Below the pieces are notes generated by a model. The model was not told the origin of the DNA. It was given only the letters and a program-made list of their open reading frames with translations, and made no database searches. DNA of 64,000 nucleotides from Ruminococcus sp. UNK.MGS-30 (lineage in GTDB: Bacteria; Bacillota; Clostridia; Oscillospirales; Ruminococcaceae). Where the stretch lies: NCBI GenBank assembly GCA_000980705.1, contig LBCK01000001.1:868001-932000 (forward strand), in the 5' to 3' direction. This document shows, one piece after another, positions 53,410 to 63,200 of this stretch. The number at the start of each line of letters is the position of its first letter. Position 1 is the first letter of the stretch. The translations under genes were made by a program, and so were the position numbers.

Positions 53410-54321
53410 TTGAAAAACCTAAACGACGGCTACGCAAAGATCATCACTGACGAAACTCTTCGTGAAACCATAAGTCACGGCAGTGAGGAATATCCCTTTC
53501 GATATTATTATGAGGATATATGGCTCTTTGACCTGCACTGTATTGACTGGCACTGGCACCCCGAGGTTGAGTTTGTGCTTGTGGAAAATGGGACGGCAGA
53601 TTTTTTTGTGGGCAGCAGCAGATATGTGCTTAACACAGGGGAAGCAATTTTCATCAACACACAGGTGATACATCGGTTTGAGAGCAGCGAAAGTACAATT
53701 ATTCCCAATATGGTCTTTTCTCCGCTTCTGATAGCCGCAGAAAACAGTTTGATATACCGCAAATATATAAAGCCTGTGCTCATGTCCTCGGTTGAATGCC
53801 TGATAATATCGCCGACAGATGAAAAGCAATGTGAGATGCTTGATACAATACGAAATGTGTTTGCCATACAGGAATCGAAAAGCATATCCGAACTGAAAAC
53901 AACCGAACTTATTATGAAGCTATGGGGGCAGATTTACGAAAGCATAAGTTGGAACGACACTCAAAACATAAACAAAACCTCCGCACAGGCACAAGCACAG
54001 CTGCAGATAATGATGCAGCATATCCACAAAAACTATTATCGTCGGATAACCTTGGAAGACATTGCAAGATCTGTTTCTATAAGCAAAAGCAGTGTGCTGA
54101 ATATTTTTAAAAGCTATCTGCACACATCGCCCATTAATTATGCTCTGGAATATCGTTTGAAGCGTGCTGCCAAGTTTCTTACGGAAACTGAAAACAGCGT
54201 TTTCGTTATAGCTCAGACAGCAGGCTTTGAAAATGTGGGATATTTTTGCCGCAAATTTAAGGCACTCTATGGAATGACGCCTAAGGAGTACAGAAATCAC
54301 AGGCGGTCGGAACGGAAATAA
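53410..54321 (+). CDS. AraC family transcriptional regulator
   Basis: A 303-residue protein if started at TTG 53410, which has TGGAGG 7 nt upstream; the frame also has an ATG at 53326 that would lie in the promoter region. The N-terminal cupin has WHWHPEVEFVLVENGTADFF. The C-terminal double helix-turn-helix has RITLEDIARSVSISKSSVLN and VFVIAQTAGFENVGYFCRKF, then KALYGMTPKEYR. It is divergent from the MFS gene by about 110 bp and probably controls it in response to its substrate. Confidence 0.87.
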   Translation: MKNLNDGYAKIITDETLRETISHGSEEYPFRYYYEDIWLFDLHCIDWHWHPEVEFVLVENGTADFFVGSSRYVLNTGEAIFINTQVIHRFESSESTIIPNMVFSPLLIAAENSLIYRKYIKPVLMSSVECLIISPTDEKQCEMLDTIRNVFAIQESKSISELKTTELIMKLWGQIYESISWNDTQNINKTSAQAQAQLQIMMQHIHKNYYRRITLEDIARSVSISKSSVLNIFKSYLHTSPINYALEYRLKRAAKFLTETENSVFVIAQTAGFENVGYFCRKFKALYGMTPKEYRNHRRSERK

Positions 54322-54327
54322 TAAAAA

Positions 54328-54378
54328 GCAAAGGACTTGCTGCGATTGGCAGTGACAAATCCTTTGCCTATTTTATTT
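54328..54378 (+). terminator. Terminator after the AraC gene
   Basis: gcaaagga pairs with tcctttgc and TATTTTATTTT follows. Confidence 0.65.
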
Positions 54379-54379
54379 T

Positions 54380-54438
54380 AAGGCAATACCGCACAAAGAG
54401 CGTCTGGTGACTTTGCACGGTATTGCCTTTGATTCAGA
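54380..54438. repeat. Palindromic repeat, copy 2 (inverted)
   Basis: Its reverse complement matches copy 1 at 52041-52098 from ctgaatca to ggtattgcctta with about eight differences, so the two copies face each other across 2.3 kb. Confidence 0.75.
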
Positions 54439-54578
54439 TAGGCTGGAAGTGTAATGACGGGGTCTATAGGCTGTATGCTTTTCATATTTTTGTTCAAATC
54501 CATTTGCCTTCTTTCTTGATTGGACAACGCTAGGCAACTCCAAAAGTTCCAACAACTGGCACAAACTGACCGTTTTCC

Positions 54579-54623
54579 ACTTGCCATTTTACTTGCCATT
54601 TGCCCGTATTTACTTGCCATTTT
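54579..54623. repeat. Three ACTTGCCATTT repeats near tRNA-Pro
   Basis: Copies start at 54579, 54591 and 54612. The core TTGCCATT also occurs twice at 6680-6703. They lie about 100 bp inside the tRNA-side copy of the direct repeat, where integrase arm sites would be. Confidence 0.45.
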
Positions 54624-54661
54624 GGGAAAAAACCTGTTTTTCGCAAAACACCCCAGGTAAC

Positions 54662-54703
54662 GAAAAAAGGCTGAATTACGAGCTTTTTTCGTAATTCAGC
54701 CTT
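54662..54703 (-). terminator. Terminator of tRNA-Pro
   Basis: On the minus strand aaggctgaattacga and tcgtaattcagcctt form a 15-bp perfect stem followed by TTTTTTC (the aaggc arm is shared with the T run). Confidence 0.85.
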
Positions 54704-54710
54704 CTGCAAT

Positions 54711-54787
54711 TGGTCGAGGTGACAAGATTCGAACTTGCGGCCCCTACGTCCCGAACGTAGTGCTCTACCAAACTGAGCCACACCTCG
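54711..54787 (-). tRNA. tRNA-Pro (anticodon CGG)
   Basis: The 77-nt minus-strand sequence folds as a tRNA: acceptor CGAGGTG/CACCTCG, D arm GCTCAGTTTGGTAGAGC, anticodon stem-loop CTACG-TTCGGGA-CGTAG with CGG at positions 34-36, T arm with GTTCGAATC, discriminator A and encoded CCA. Its T arm contains the 22-bp sequence repeated at 6615-6636. Confidence 0.95.
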
Positions 54788-54993
54788 ATTGGCGACTCAT
54801 ATAGTATAGCACATTTCCGGACACTTGTAAAGCCTTTTTCGACACTTTCAAAAAAAAGAAAGTTTTGCTTTTGATATCTTTGCAAAATAAAATAGATATC
54901 TTTGATTTTAGAACAATCCGCAAATAAAAACAGCCAACAAAAAAGCGGCATCTCTGCCGCCTTTTGTCTGAATGCAGAAAAATCCCGGAGAAT

Positions 54994-56880
54994 TTACTGC
55001 GTTTTTGCTTGCTTGGAGCGAACGGCGCTGACAACTGCATAGCTGTGTGCCGGCAGAATGACAGCATCGCCGTCACAGATGCCGCTGATTACTGTGCTGA
55101 ACGCATACTTCTCAAAGCACTTGTCCCGGAGAGAGACCATGGCAGTCTCATCGCTGCGGTTCATCAGCACAACAGCGCTGGAACCGTTCTGCAGAATGTA
55201 TCGTGCAAAGCCCAGCACCTTTTCCTCCAGTACCAGGAACTCCATAGCGCCCTCTGCAAAAGCCGGATGCTCCCGGCGGATCTTCGCCATTTGACGGGTG
55301 TATTCCACCAGTTCCGTATCCTCATTGCCCCACGGATAGCAGCGGCGGTTGAACGGGTCTTTCCAGCCCTGCAAGCCAGCCTCGTCACCATAATAAATGC
55401 TGGGGACGCCGGGCAGGAAGAACTGGAGTACCATAGCGCCCTTGAGCAGAGCCTTGCCACGGTTGTACTCGTCCGGAGACAGTTCGTTGGATGCCATCCA
55501 GTCCTTGCTCTTGTCGTCGCAGGGCTGACCGCCGAAACGGTTGATGGCACGCTCGATGTCGTGGGTGGAGACAAAGTTCATCAGCACATCCACCGTGCAT
55601 TTCGGATAATTTTCCAGGATCACCATAATGCGGTCCCGGAACGTGGTGGCAGCCTCACCCTTCATGTAGGCGATGATCGCCTCACGGAACGGATAGTTCA
55701 TTACGCTGTCCAGCTGGTCGCCCAGGAGATAGCGCCGCTTGACGCCGTAAGCCTCCTTGTTGGACGCATCCTCCCAGACCTCGCCGATGACGATTTTTTC
55801 CTCATCATACTTCTTGACGCAGGTGCGCAGATTGTCCAGGAACTCGTCCGGCAGCTCATCTGCCACGTCCAGACGGTATCCGGCGGCGCCCAGGCTCATC
55901 CAGTAGTCCAGTACGCCGTCGTCGCCGCAGATGTACTTGGTGTAGCTGGGGTTGTTCTCGTCCACATTCGGCAGGGTGTCGATGCCCCACCAGGACTCGT
56001 ACTCCTTGTTGCCCCAGAAGTGATACCAGGAGTAATACGGGCTGTTCTCGGACTGATAAGCGCCGGGCGTGTTGTAGCGTCCGAACTTGTTGAAATAGAT
56101 GCTGTCTGCGCCGGTGTGGGAGAATACGCCGTCCAGGATGACGGAGATGCCCCGTACCTTTGCCGCCTTGCACAGCTCCCGGAAGTCCTCGTTGGTACCC
56201 AGCAGCGGGTCTACATTCCGGTAGTTTGCGGTGTTATAGCGGTGATTCTCGTGGGATTCGAAGATCGGGTTCAGATAGATGCAGGTGACGCCCAGGTCTT
56301 TCAGATAGTCCAGCTTGCTGCGGATGCCGTCCAGGTCGCCGCCGAAATAGTCGTTGTTCCAGACGTGACCATTCTGGTCGGGCTTGTAGTAGGGCATCTC
56401 GCCCCAGTTCCGCATGACACGGTCAGACGGTACATTGTCATGCACCTTGCCGCTGCTGCAAAAACGGTCGGGGAAGATCTGATACATCACGCCGCCTTTG
56501 AGGAACTGCGGTGTCTGATAGTCCTCGTTGTAGACGGTGAGCTGGAACATTTCGCCCTGATCCAGCATACCATGGCAGGCATCGCCACGCTTGATATAGT
56601 GACGCACGCCGTTGGAGGTATAGGAGAAATAATAGTAGTGAACGCCGGAATACTTGGGGATAAGGTCGGCGGTATAGGTGATGTAGCCGTTTTCATGGGT
56701 TTTCACGTTCATGGGCAGAAAACGCTCTTTGAAACCGGTGCGGAAAACCACCAGCACCGGAGAAAAGTCCAGCGGCGTTTCTTCCGGCAGGCGAATGGTG
56801 AACTGACAGCTCTGGTTCCGGGCGATCGCACCGAAGTGCGACTTATACGCCGGATCCCAACTGTTGTAAAAATAACGCAT
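54994..56880 (-). CDS. GH13 alpha-amylase family enzyme (neopullulanase/maltodextrin glucosidase type)
   Basis: A 628-residue protein without a signal peptide, so cytoplasmic. An N-terminal beta-sandwich (residues 1-120) is followed by the (beta/alpha)8 barrel. Barrel motifs: ISVILDGVFSHTG, GYRLDVADE with the nucleophile Asp, IVIGEVWED with the acid/base Glu, and MNFVSTHDIER with the third Asp. YFGGDLDGIRSKLDYLKDLG is also typical. A C-terminal beta domain ends the protein. It should cut alpha-1,4 (and perhaps 1,6) bonds in imported maltodextrins or glycogen. It lies downstream of the phosphorylase gene on the same strand, fitting a joint role in storage or maltodextrin use. Confidence 0.92.
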   Translation of the reverse strand: MRYFYNSWDPAYKSHFGAIARNQSCQFTIRLPEETPLDFSPVLVVFRTGFKERFLPMNVKTHENGYITYTADLIPKYSGVHYYYFSYTSNGVRHYIKRGDACHGMLDQGEMFQLTVYNEDYQTPQFLKGGVMYQIFPDRFCSSGKVHDNVPSDRVMRNWGEMPYYKPDQNGHVWNNDYFGGDLDGIRSKLDYLKDLGVTCIYLNPIFESHENHRYNTANYRNVDPLLGTNEDFRELCKAAKVRGISVILDGVFSHTGADSIYFNKFGRYNTPGAYQSENSPYYSWYHFWGNKEYESWWGIDTLPNVDENNPSYTKYICGDDGVLDYWMSLGAAGYRLDVADELPDEFLDNLRTCVKKYDEEKIVIGEVWEDASNKEAYGVKRRYLLGDQLDSVMNYPFREAIIAYMKGEAATTFRDRIMVILENYPKCTVDVLMNFVSTHDIERAINRFGGQPCDDKSKDWMASNELSPDEYNRGKALLKGAMVLQFFLPGVPSIYYGDEAGLQGWKDPFNRRCYPWGNEDTELVEYTRQMAKIRREHPAFAEGAMEFLVLEEKVLGFARYILQNGSSAVVLMNRSDETAMVSLRDKCFEKYAFSTVISGICDGDAVILPAHSYAVVSAVRSKQAKTQ

Positions 56881-57225
56881 ACAGAGATGCTCCTTTCTTT
56901 GCGGAGTGGGAGAGTATTCTTTTCAAAGGGATACTTCCTGTATTAGGTTAGGCTCCCTTGAAAAGGCACCCGAAGGGCGTGCTTTGTGCTGAGCTGGCAG
57001 CCGCAGGCTGACTGAGGGATTTTTTCTGTGAAATTTGCAGATAAGGAAAAATTCATTGTAATTCCTTTACCAGCTTCGCTGGTTCAAGGAAGGCTTATTT
57101 CTATAGTTTTCACTACAATATAAAGCAGGGATACCTCACACAACCCATCCCATTCAAGAAAACGGAGCAGGGTTTGTGCTGCTCCGTTTTCGTCAGATTA
57201 TATCAGAATGTGTGATAACACGTTC
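56881..57225. other. Intergenic region between phosphorylase and amylase genes
   Basis: 345 bp with GC-rich hairpins around 56975-57020 (ggcagccgcaggctg) and the phosphorylase terminator at 57159-57190. No gene is seen. A promoter for the amylase gene is not clear. Confidence 0.5.
57159..57190 (-). terminator. Terminator after the phosphorylase gene
   Basis: On the minus strand aaaacggagcag pairs with ctgctccgtttt (12 bp); the T tract after it is short. Confidence 0.65.
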
Positions 57226-59634
57226 TCAGATATTCCAGATATCCTTTGCATATTCGTTAACTGCACGGTCAGCGGAGAAGATGCCTGCGTTTGCGATGTT
57301 GTGCAGGGACATCTTGGTCCAGGTATCCTTGTCGGTGTACAGCTTTGAACTGCGCTCCTGTACCTGGCAGTAGCTGTCGAAGTCAGCCAGAACCATGTAC
57401 GGATCCTGGGTGCGCAGGGAGTCAGCCACTTGGGTGAACTTGCAGCCGTTGATGCCGGCATACATCCGGTCGATACAGCTCTTGATGATCGGGTTGTTGT
57501 TGTAATAGTCCTCCGGACGATAGCCACGAGCCTTGAGGGTGTTGACTTCCTCGGTCTTCATGCCGAAGATGAGGATGTTGTCAGCGCCCACTGCGTCGCC
57601 GATCTCGATGTTTGCGCCGTCCAGTGTACCCAGTGTGATCGCACCGTTCAGCATCAGCTTCATGTTGCCGGTACCGGATGCCTCTGTACCTGCCAGAGAG
57701 ATCTGCTCCGAAATATCGCAAGCCGGCATCAGCAGCTCGGACATGGTAACGCAGTAGTTCTCCAGGAAGTAAACGGACAGCTTGTCGGAGATGCGGGGAT
57801 TCTTGCGGATCTCCTCAGACAGCGCCCAGATCATCTTGATGATCTGCTTTGCCAGATAATAGCCCGGCGCTGCCTTTGCAGCGAAGATGTAGGTCTTGGG
57901 CGTAAAGTCCATATCCGGATTTTCCAGCAGGGCGTTGTACTGTGCCAGAATGTGCATTGCATTCAGATGCTGACGCTTGTATTCGTGCAGACGCTTTACC
58001 TGTGCATCAAATACACTGTCGGTATCCAGGATGAGACCGCTCTTTTTCTTGACGAACTTGGCGAAACGCTCCTTGTTTTCCTTCTTGATCTTGCGCAGCT
58101 GTTCCAGAACAGCCTTGTCATCAGCGAAAACGTCCAGCTTTTTCAGCTCGCTGCCGTCCTTCAGGAAACCGTCGCCGATCTTGTCACGCAGCAGCTGGGT
58201 CAGACCCGGGTTGGACTGATACAGCCATCTCCGGTATGCGATACCGTTGGTGACGTTCTTGAACTTGTTCGGGGTGTCCAGATATTCTTCGTGGAATACG
58301 CTGTCCTTGATGATCTCCGAGTGCAGCTTGGAAACGCCGTTGACGCTGTGAGATGCCATAACGCACAGGGTAGCCATGTGGATCTGGTTGTCCTTGATAA
58401 TGGACATCCGTGTGGTTCTTGCGCTGTCGCCGCCGTTGCGCTCCATCAGACCTGCGCAGTAGCGGTTGTTGATCTCCACGATGATCTGGAAGATTCTCGG
58501 CACGATCTGTTTTACCAGGTTTACATCCCACTTTTCCAGTGCCTCAGCCATTACGGTGTGGTTGGTATAAGCGAAGGTGTTGGTGACGATGTGCCATGCA
58601 CGATCCCAGGTATAGCCGCAGTCGTCCAGCAGGACACGCATCAGTTCCGGAATTGCCAGAGTCGGGTGGGTGTCGTTGATGTGGATGGCAACCTTTTCGT
58701 GCAGGTTTTCCAGTGTGCCGTATACGTTCATGTGGTGGTTTACGATATCACCGATGGCTGCGGCGCACAGGAAATACTGCTGGCGCAGACGCAGGGACTT
58801 GCCCTCCAGGTGGTTGTCGTTCGGGTACAGCACCTTGGAGATCGCATTTGCCATGGAGTTCCGGGACAGTGCCTGTTCATAGTTGCCCTCGTTGAATTCC
58901 TTCATGTCAAAGCTGGGTGCCTGTGCCTTCCACAGACGCAGGGTAGAAACGCCGGTGCTGCCATAGCCGGAGACATACATATCATACGGGATGGCGATAA
59001 CAGTGTTGTAGTTGACATGGGAGATGTAGTGGTAAGAATCCTGCCAGTATTCCTGGACATTGCCCTCGAAGTGTACTTCGATCGCCTCGTCCGGCTTCGG
59101 ATCCAGCCAGACGCTGCCGCCCGGCAGCCAGTTGTCCGGTTCCTCGGTCTGCCAGCCGTCCTCCAGGATCTGCTTGAAGATACCGTACTCATAGCAGATG
59201 GAGTGACCGGTTGCCGGGATCTCCTGGGTTGCCATAGCGTCCAGATAGCAGGCAGCCAGACGGCCCAGACCGCCGTTGCCCAGACCTGCGTCCGGCTCGC
59301 ACTCAAAGATGTTGTCCAGGTTGATGTGATAGTCCTGCAGGATGGCACGAACATCGTCTGCCAGCTCCAGGTTGTACAGGGTGGTCTTCAGGGAACGTCC
59401 CATCAGGAATTCCATAGACAGGTAGTACACGCTCTTGCCGCCTACGGAATTGGTTTTGTTTACAAAGTGCTGACGCTTGTGCTTCAGCTTTTCTACCATC
59501 AGTGCGGACAGCACCTGATAGATCTGTTTATCAGATGCCTCGTCCGGAGAAACACTGCACTCCAGCTGAAGTCTGTCTACAAATTTCTGTTTCAATTCTT
59601 CTCTCTGGGGATTTCCAGTTGTTTTTACTGCCAT
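57226..59634 (-). CDS. glgP: Glycogen/starch/alpha-glucan phosphorylase
   Basis: An 802-residue GT35 enzyme that splits alpha-1,4 glucans with phosphate to glucose-1-phosphate, using pyridoxal phosphate. Family segments: KSVYYLSMEFLMGRSLKTTL, EPDAGLGNGGLGRLAACYLD, HINDTHPTLAIPELMR, FAYTNHTVMAEALEKW, and EASGTGNMKLMLNGAITLG with the cofactor Lys. ATG at 59634 is chosen because GAGGAGG is upstream; the frame remains open to 59805 but that lies at the promoter. The glucose-1-phosphate made here is also the substrate of RmlA, a possible metabolic link to rhamnose synthesis. Confidence 0.95.
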   Translation of the reverse strand: MAVKTTGNPQREELKQKFVDRLQLECSVSPDEASDKQIYQVLSALMVEKLKHKRQHFVNKTNSVGGKSVYYLSMEFLMGRSLKTTLYNLELADDVRAILQDYHINLDNIFECEPDAGLGNGGLGRLAACYLDAMATQEIPATGHSICYEYGIFKQILEDGWQTEEPDNWLPGGSVWLDPKPDEAIEVHFEGNVQEYWQDSYHYISHVNYNTVIAIPYDMYVSGYGSTGVSTLRLWKAQAPSFDMKEFNEGNYEQALSRNSMANAISKVLYPNDNHLEGKSLRLRQQYFLCAAAIGDIVNHHMNVYGTLENLHEKVAIHINDTHPTLAIPELMRVLLDDCGYTWDRAWHIVTNTFAYTNHTVMAEALEKWDVNLVKQIVPRIFQIIVEINNRYCAGLMERNGGDSARTTRMSIIKDNQIHMATLCVMASHSVNGVSKLHSEIIKDSVFHEEYLDTPNKFKNVTNGIAYRRWLYQSNPGLTQLLRDKIGDGFLKDGSELKKLDVFADDKAVLEQLRKIKKENKERFAKFVKKKSGLILDTDSVFDAQVKRLHEYKRQHLNAMHILAQYNALLENPDMDFTPKTYIFAAKAAPGYYLAKQIIKMIWALSEEIRKNPRISDKLSVYFLENYCVTMSELLMPACDISEQISLAGTEASGTGNMKLMLNGAITLGTLDGANIEIGDAVGADNILIFGMKTEEVNTLKARGYRPEDYYNNNPIIKSCIDRMYAGINGCKFTQVADSLRTQDPYMVLADFDSYCQVQERSSKLYTDKDTWTKMSLHNIANAGIFSADRAVNEYAKDIWNI

Positions 59635-59776
59635 GTTATCCTCCTCAACAGTTTCGGCGGAATCTTCTCGTTCCCGGCACACAGAAACCGTGCCGGAATC
59701 CCATTCGTACCTCTTTATGGTGCGCCGAACCACCATAATACAGACTGCTCCGCCAGGTTGGAACATATCTAATACT

Positions 59777-59805
59777 ATTATACCGGATTTTGGTCGATGT
59801 TGCAA
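59777..59805 (-). promoter_or_regulatory. Promoter of glgP
   Basis: On the minus strand TTGCAA (59800-59805) and TATAAT (59777-59782) have a 17-bp spacer; the leader is about 135 nt. Confidence 0.85.
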
Positions 59806-60267
59806 TAGCTTTTTTCACGAAATATTTGAAAAAACAATGGCGGGATTCGTCATATGTGATTGAAAGAAGTTGCATGCGGGTAAATTCGGACAGCCATTCG
59901 CCGGAGATGCCGCTGCAAAATTTGGAGAATCAGAAAGCCGTTTGAATAGACTTCCTGATTCTTCCTCTTGCTTTTCAAATATTATATAAAAAATGATATA
60001 AAATTTCACGGATAATCAGTATAATAAAGTTGTATCAGAGCGATTCCCGTGATTTGTGCCAAAATGTTCTTTTGATTGTGGAAACAATTGAACAGCTGAA
60101 AGCGGCGGAGTTGGTGGAAATTGCCGTAAAAAATGTGGTATGTATATCGTTTTTGTCGATGTTGCTGCCACGGTGCAAAAAATCTGAGGAAACGCCGTAC
60201 AAAGTTTGCACGAAAGAATGCAGAACAGACTGCGTGCAGCGTTCCCGCAATGAGAGGAGTTTTTTTT
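59806..60267. other. Divergent intergenic region
   Basis: About 460 bp. A TATAAT at 60020-60025 (preceded by CAG) may serve the surface-protein gene on the plus strand, with only a poor -35 at 59997. The leader of about 240 nt contains tgcacgaaagaatgcagaac and other short hairpins but nothing I can class. No gene seen. Confidence 0.4.
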
Positions 60268-63200
60268 ATGCAGACAGAAAAGACAAGACACCTGCGTACA
60301 AGAGTCATCAGTGTCTTGCTGGCAGTTTTGATGATCGTGACTTGCATTCCGTCGGCGTTCTTTGCGTCGGCGGCAGAAAATGCGAAAGCGAGCGGACCGC
60401 TGGTATTGACAAATTCCAGCATAGAATTTCGGGACAGTAAGTACAACCCTATTCCTGATCCTGAGAAAGGCAAAGAAGGCGTAGAATCCGGCGATCTGTT
60501 CTATCTGATGGCGACGATCTCCGGAAACAATGTCAATGAGGGTGAAGAAGACACCTATCGGATCGAGATCACCGACCAGAATCTTCTGCTGCCCAACTTT
60601 GCCGGAAACGGTTTCCGGGACGGCGCAGTGTATAACGGATATGTACTGCACGTCAATCCGGACGGCAGCCGGTATATTACATTCAGCATTGACAACGGTC
60701 AGACCAAGCAGATCCGGCTCCAGGCGAAGTTCCGGAACGGCAAAACGCCGAACGGCACCGTCGCAGAGGTGCGTATCTCGCAGGAAGGCTCCGGAAAGAG
60801 CGTGTCCAATACGATCACCGCAATTGCAGCCATGAACTGGAATGCGTCCAAGAGCGAGGACCGCACCAGTCTGAAAGCCAGCGACATTGCAGGCGGCACT
60901 TCGGTGAACTATACGCTCAGCGCCTCTTCCAACAATGCGTCCCAGAAAAAAGGCGCAGAGTGGGTGAAGAGCCTGACTTTCCAGGATACGATCAGCCTGG
61001 AAAACATGACATTCCAGGGCGATGCAGAAGACGCCATCCGGAACGCCGTAAAGTCGGCGATCCAGGCGGCAGGCTATGATGCAGAACCCACCGTCACCGT
61101 AAAAGGCGCAAAGGCAGACATCTCTTTTGTGCTGAACAGCAAGAACGAGAACGCCGAGATGCCGGCAGTGCGTCTGAATGTGGCACTGCCGCTGAACAGC
61201 AGTACCGTAAAGATGAACGGTACAGCAGACGGCAAGGTCACCAACGATCTGAGCGTTTCCGGCAAGCCCTACGGGGACAATGCAGCGGAAAAGTCCATCG
61301 GCGGAAACAGCGTGGAACTGACAGTCAGCGCACCCAAGGGACCGCAGTTCAGTCTGAGCAAAACGGTGGAAAATGAAAAGGCATACTACTTAAAAGGCGA
61401 TAAGGTCAAGTTTGTCATTACCGTGACCAACACCGGCGATATGGATGGTGATATCGATATCACGGATACCCTGCCGGACGGACTGACACCGACCGGGGAC
61501 ATTGCCTGGACAGGCATTGCCGTGCCTGCCGGAAAGAGCGTCACCAAGGAAATCGAGTGTACCGTGGACAAGGACGAAACCGTGGCGCTGACCAATACCG
61601 TTACCGGAAACCACGGCGAAAAGGCGGAAAAGACCATCCAGGTGAAAAAGGATGAGGCTGTGATCGAAACGCCGGTGAAGAGCGGTTCTGTTATCTATAA
61701 TGGTAAGAACCTGGGACAGAAGTACTACACAGACATTTCCGGGCAGACTGCTACTTATACCATTTCTGTCACCAATTCCGGTGCAAAGGATGCGAAAGAT
61801 GTTGCTGTTTCTGATGCGAACTTGCTGCAGTATCTGGAAAATATGACTTATAAGGTAGATGGTGCTGCAGTGGCTGATTTCCCGGGCAAAATTGACGTTC
61901 CGGCAGGAAAGACAGTACAGATCACGGTAACTGGTACAATCAAAGACGGCGTGAACGGAGAAATTTCCAATGTTGCAACCGTAGACGGAAAGCCGTCAAA
62001 TAAAGTGAAGTTTACACCGGATAGACCGAAAGCACAGCTGGGAATCACGAAGACGGCAGATGTCGGCAATTACACATTTGGCACGGCAAAAGATGTTGTT
62101 TACACAATTACAGTAACGAATAATGGTGAAGCAGATGCTGAAAATGTGAAAATAGAGGACATCTTGCCGGACGGCATGACATTCCGTGAAAATAGTGGTG
62201 CATATGGCATTTTGACCTTATCAGACGGCACCACAAAAAATATTACTTCCGTTGATACAAAAACATTGACTGCCGGCGGAACGATTACTGTTCCAAAAGG
62301 AAAGTCAATTACTTTGACAGTATATGCAAATGTGGAAGATTCTGCAACAGCCGCAGCACTGACAAATACCGCAAAAGTATATGAAGGTGCGGAAGTAAAG
62401 GGTACTGCGACGCATACTATTTACGGCGGTGAAGATTTAAGCAAATATAGCTTGCAAAAGAAAATCATTGCAGTAAATGGTATACCAGCAGATGATACAA
62501 CAGAAATTGTAAATGGTGATAAGCTGACATATCAGGCGACTTTTACCAACCACGGAACCACGACCATGGAAAACCTGTACTTATATGATTATGGTACAAC
62601 GTTGAAGTGGGAAGCTTCTGATGTTCTGAAAGTCGTTGCAATTAACGGCAATGCGTCTAACCCCAGAATTCAGACTGTTACTGTAGAGCAAAATAAAATT
62701 GATGGTGGAGGCTATGCGGTTGAAACCTTTAATATTATGGGAATCAATCTGGCGGCTGGCGAATCAGTGACAGTGGAATACGTGGTACTTGGAAACGATG
62801 TCACTAATACAAATAATGACTACGCTTCTGAAAAAAGGGGAATTCAGGGGTATGGTGATGGTACTAATCTGAATAATAGTGCATTGATGCAGACATTAAG
62901 TGCATTTGAAACAAAGTTCGGAACACAGAGAGGTGTCTATAACTATACCGCAGTAGGCGGTCTGACTGTAAACGAACACGGAAGCAAAACTGTAACTTGG
63001 TATGCACATGACATGATTTTGAATCCAGTAAGCAATACTGTTTTTGAGGCGAAAAAGTCACTGACAAATAGTGAGGACAAAACGACCAATATCGTTGGTA
63101 TGACAGCGGCAGATCTGGAGAAGAAAACATTTAGCTACAGCTTGGCACTTTCTGGTTCAAATAATGACTATGCTGGGAAAACGATCGTTGTAGAAGATAC

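Larger units (their letters stand above)
6615..54740. mobile_element. Putative 48-kb genomic island flanked by a 22-bp tRNA-derived direct repeat
   Basis: The 22 bases at 6615-6636 are identical and in the same orientation to 54719-54740, which lie in the T arm of tRNA-Pro. TTGCCATT repeats, which could be integrase arm sites, lie just inside each copy (6680-6703 and 54579-54623). A tyrosine recombinase and a 59-residue Xis-like protein are encoded inside. Against the idea, the distal copy diverges after the 22 bases and no longer matches the acceptor stem, a terminator sits directly after the tRNA, and the integrase is 16 kb from the tRNA. The region may be a composite of several insertions. 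Confidence 0.4.

Noticed and set aside
54964..56946. 660-codon plus-strand frame opposite the amylase gene
   Set aside because: Same reason; the minus strand has all GH13 catalytic motifs and this frame has none of any family.
57430..59772. Long plus-strand open frame (780 codons) opposite glgP
   Set aside because: It is the antisense shadow of a GC-rich conserved gene; the composition (Val, Gln, His, Cys rich) follows the complement of glgP codons and there is no ribosome binding site.
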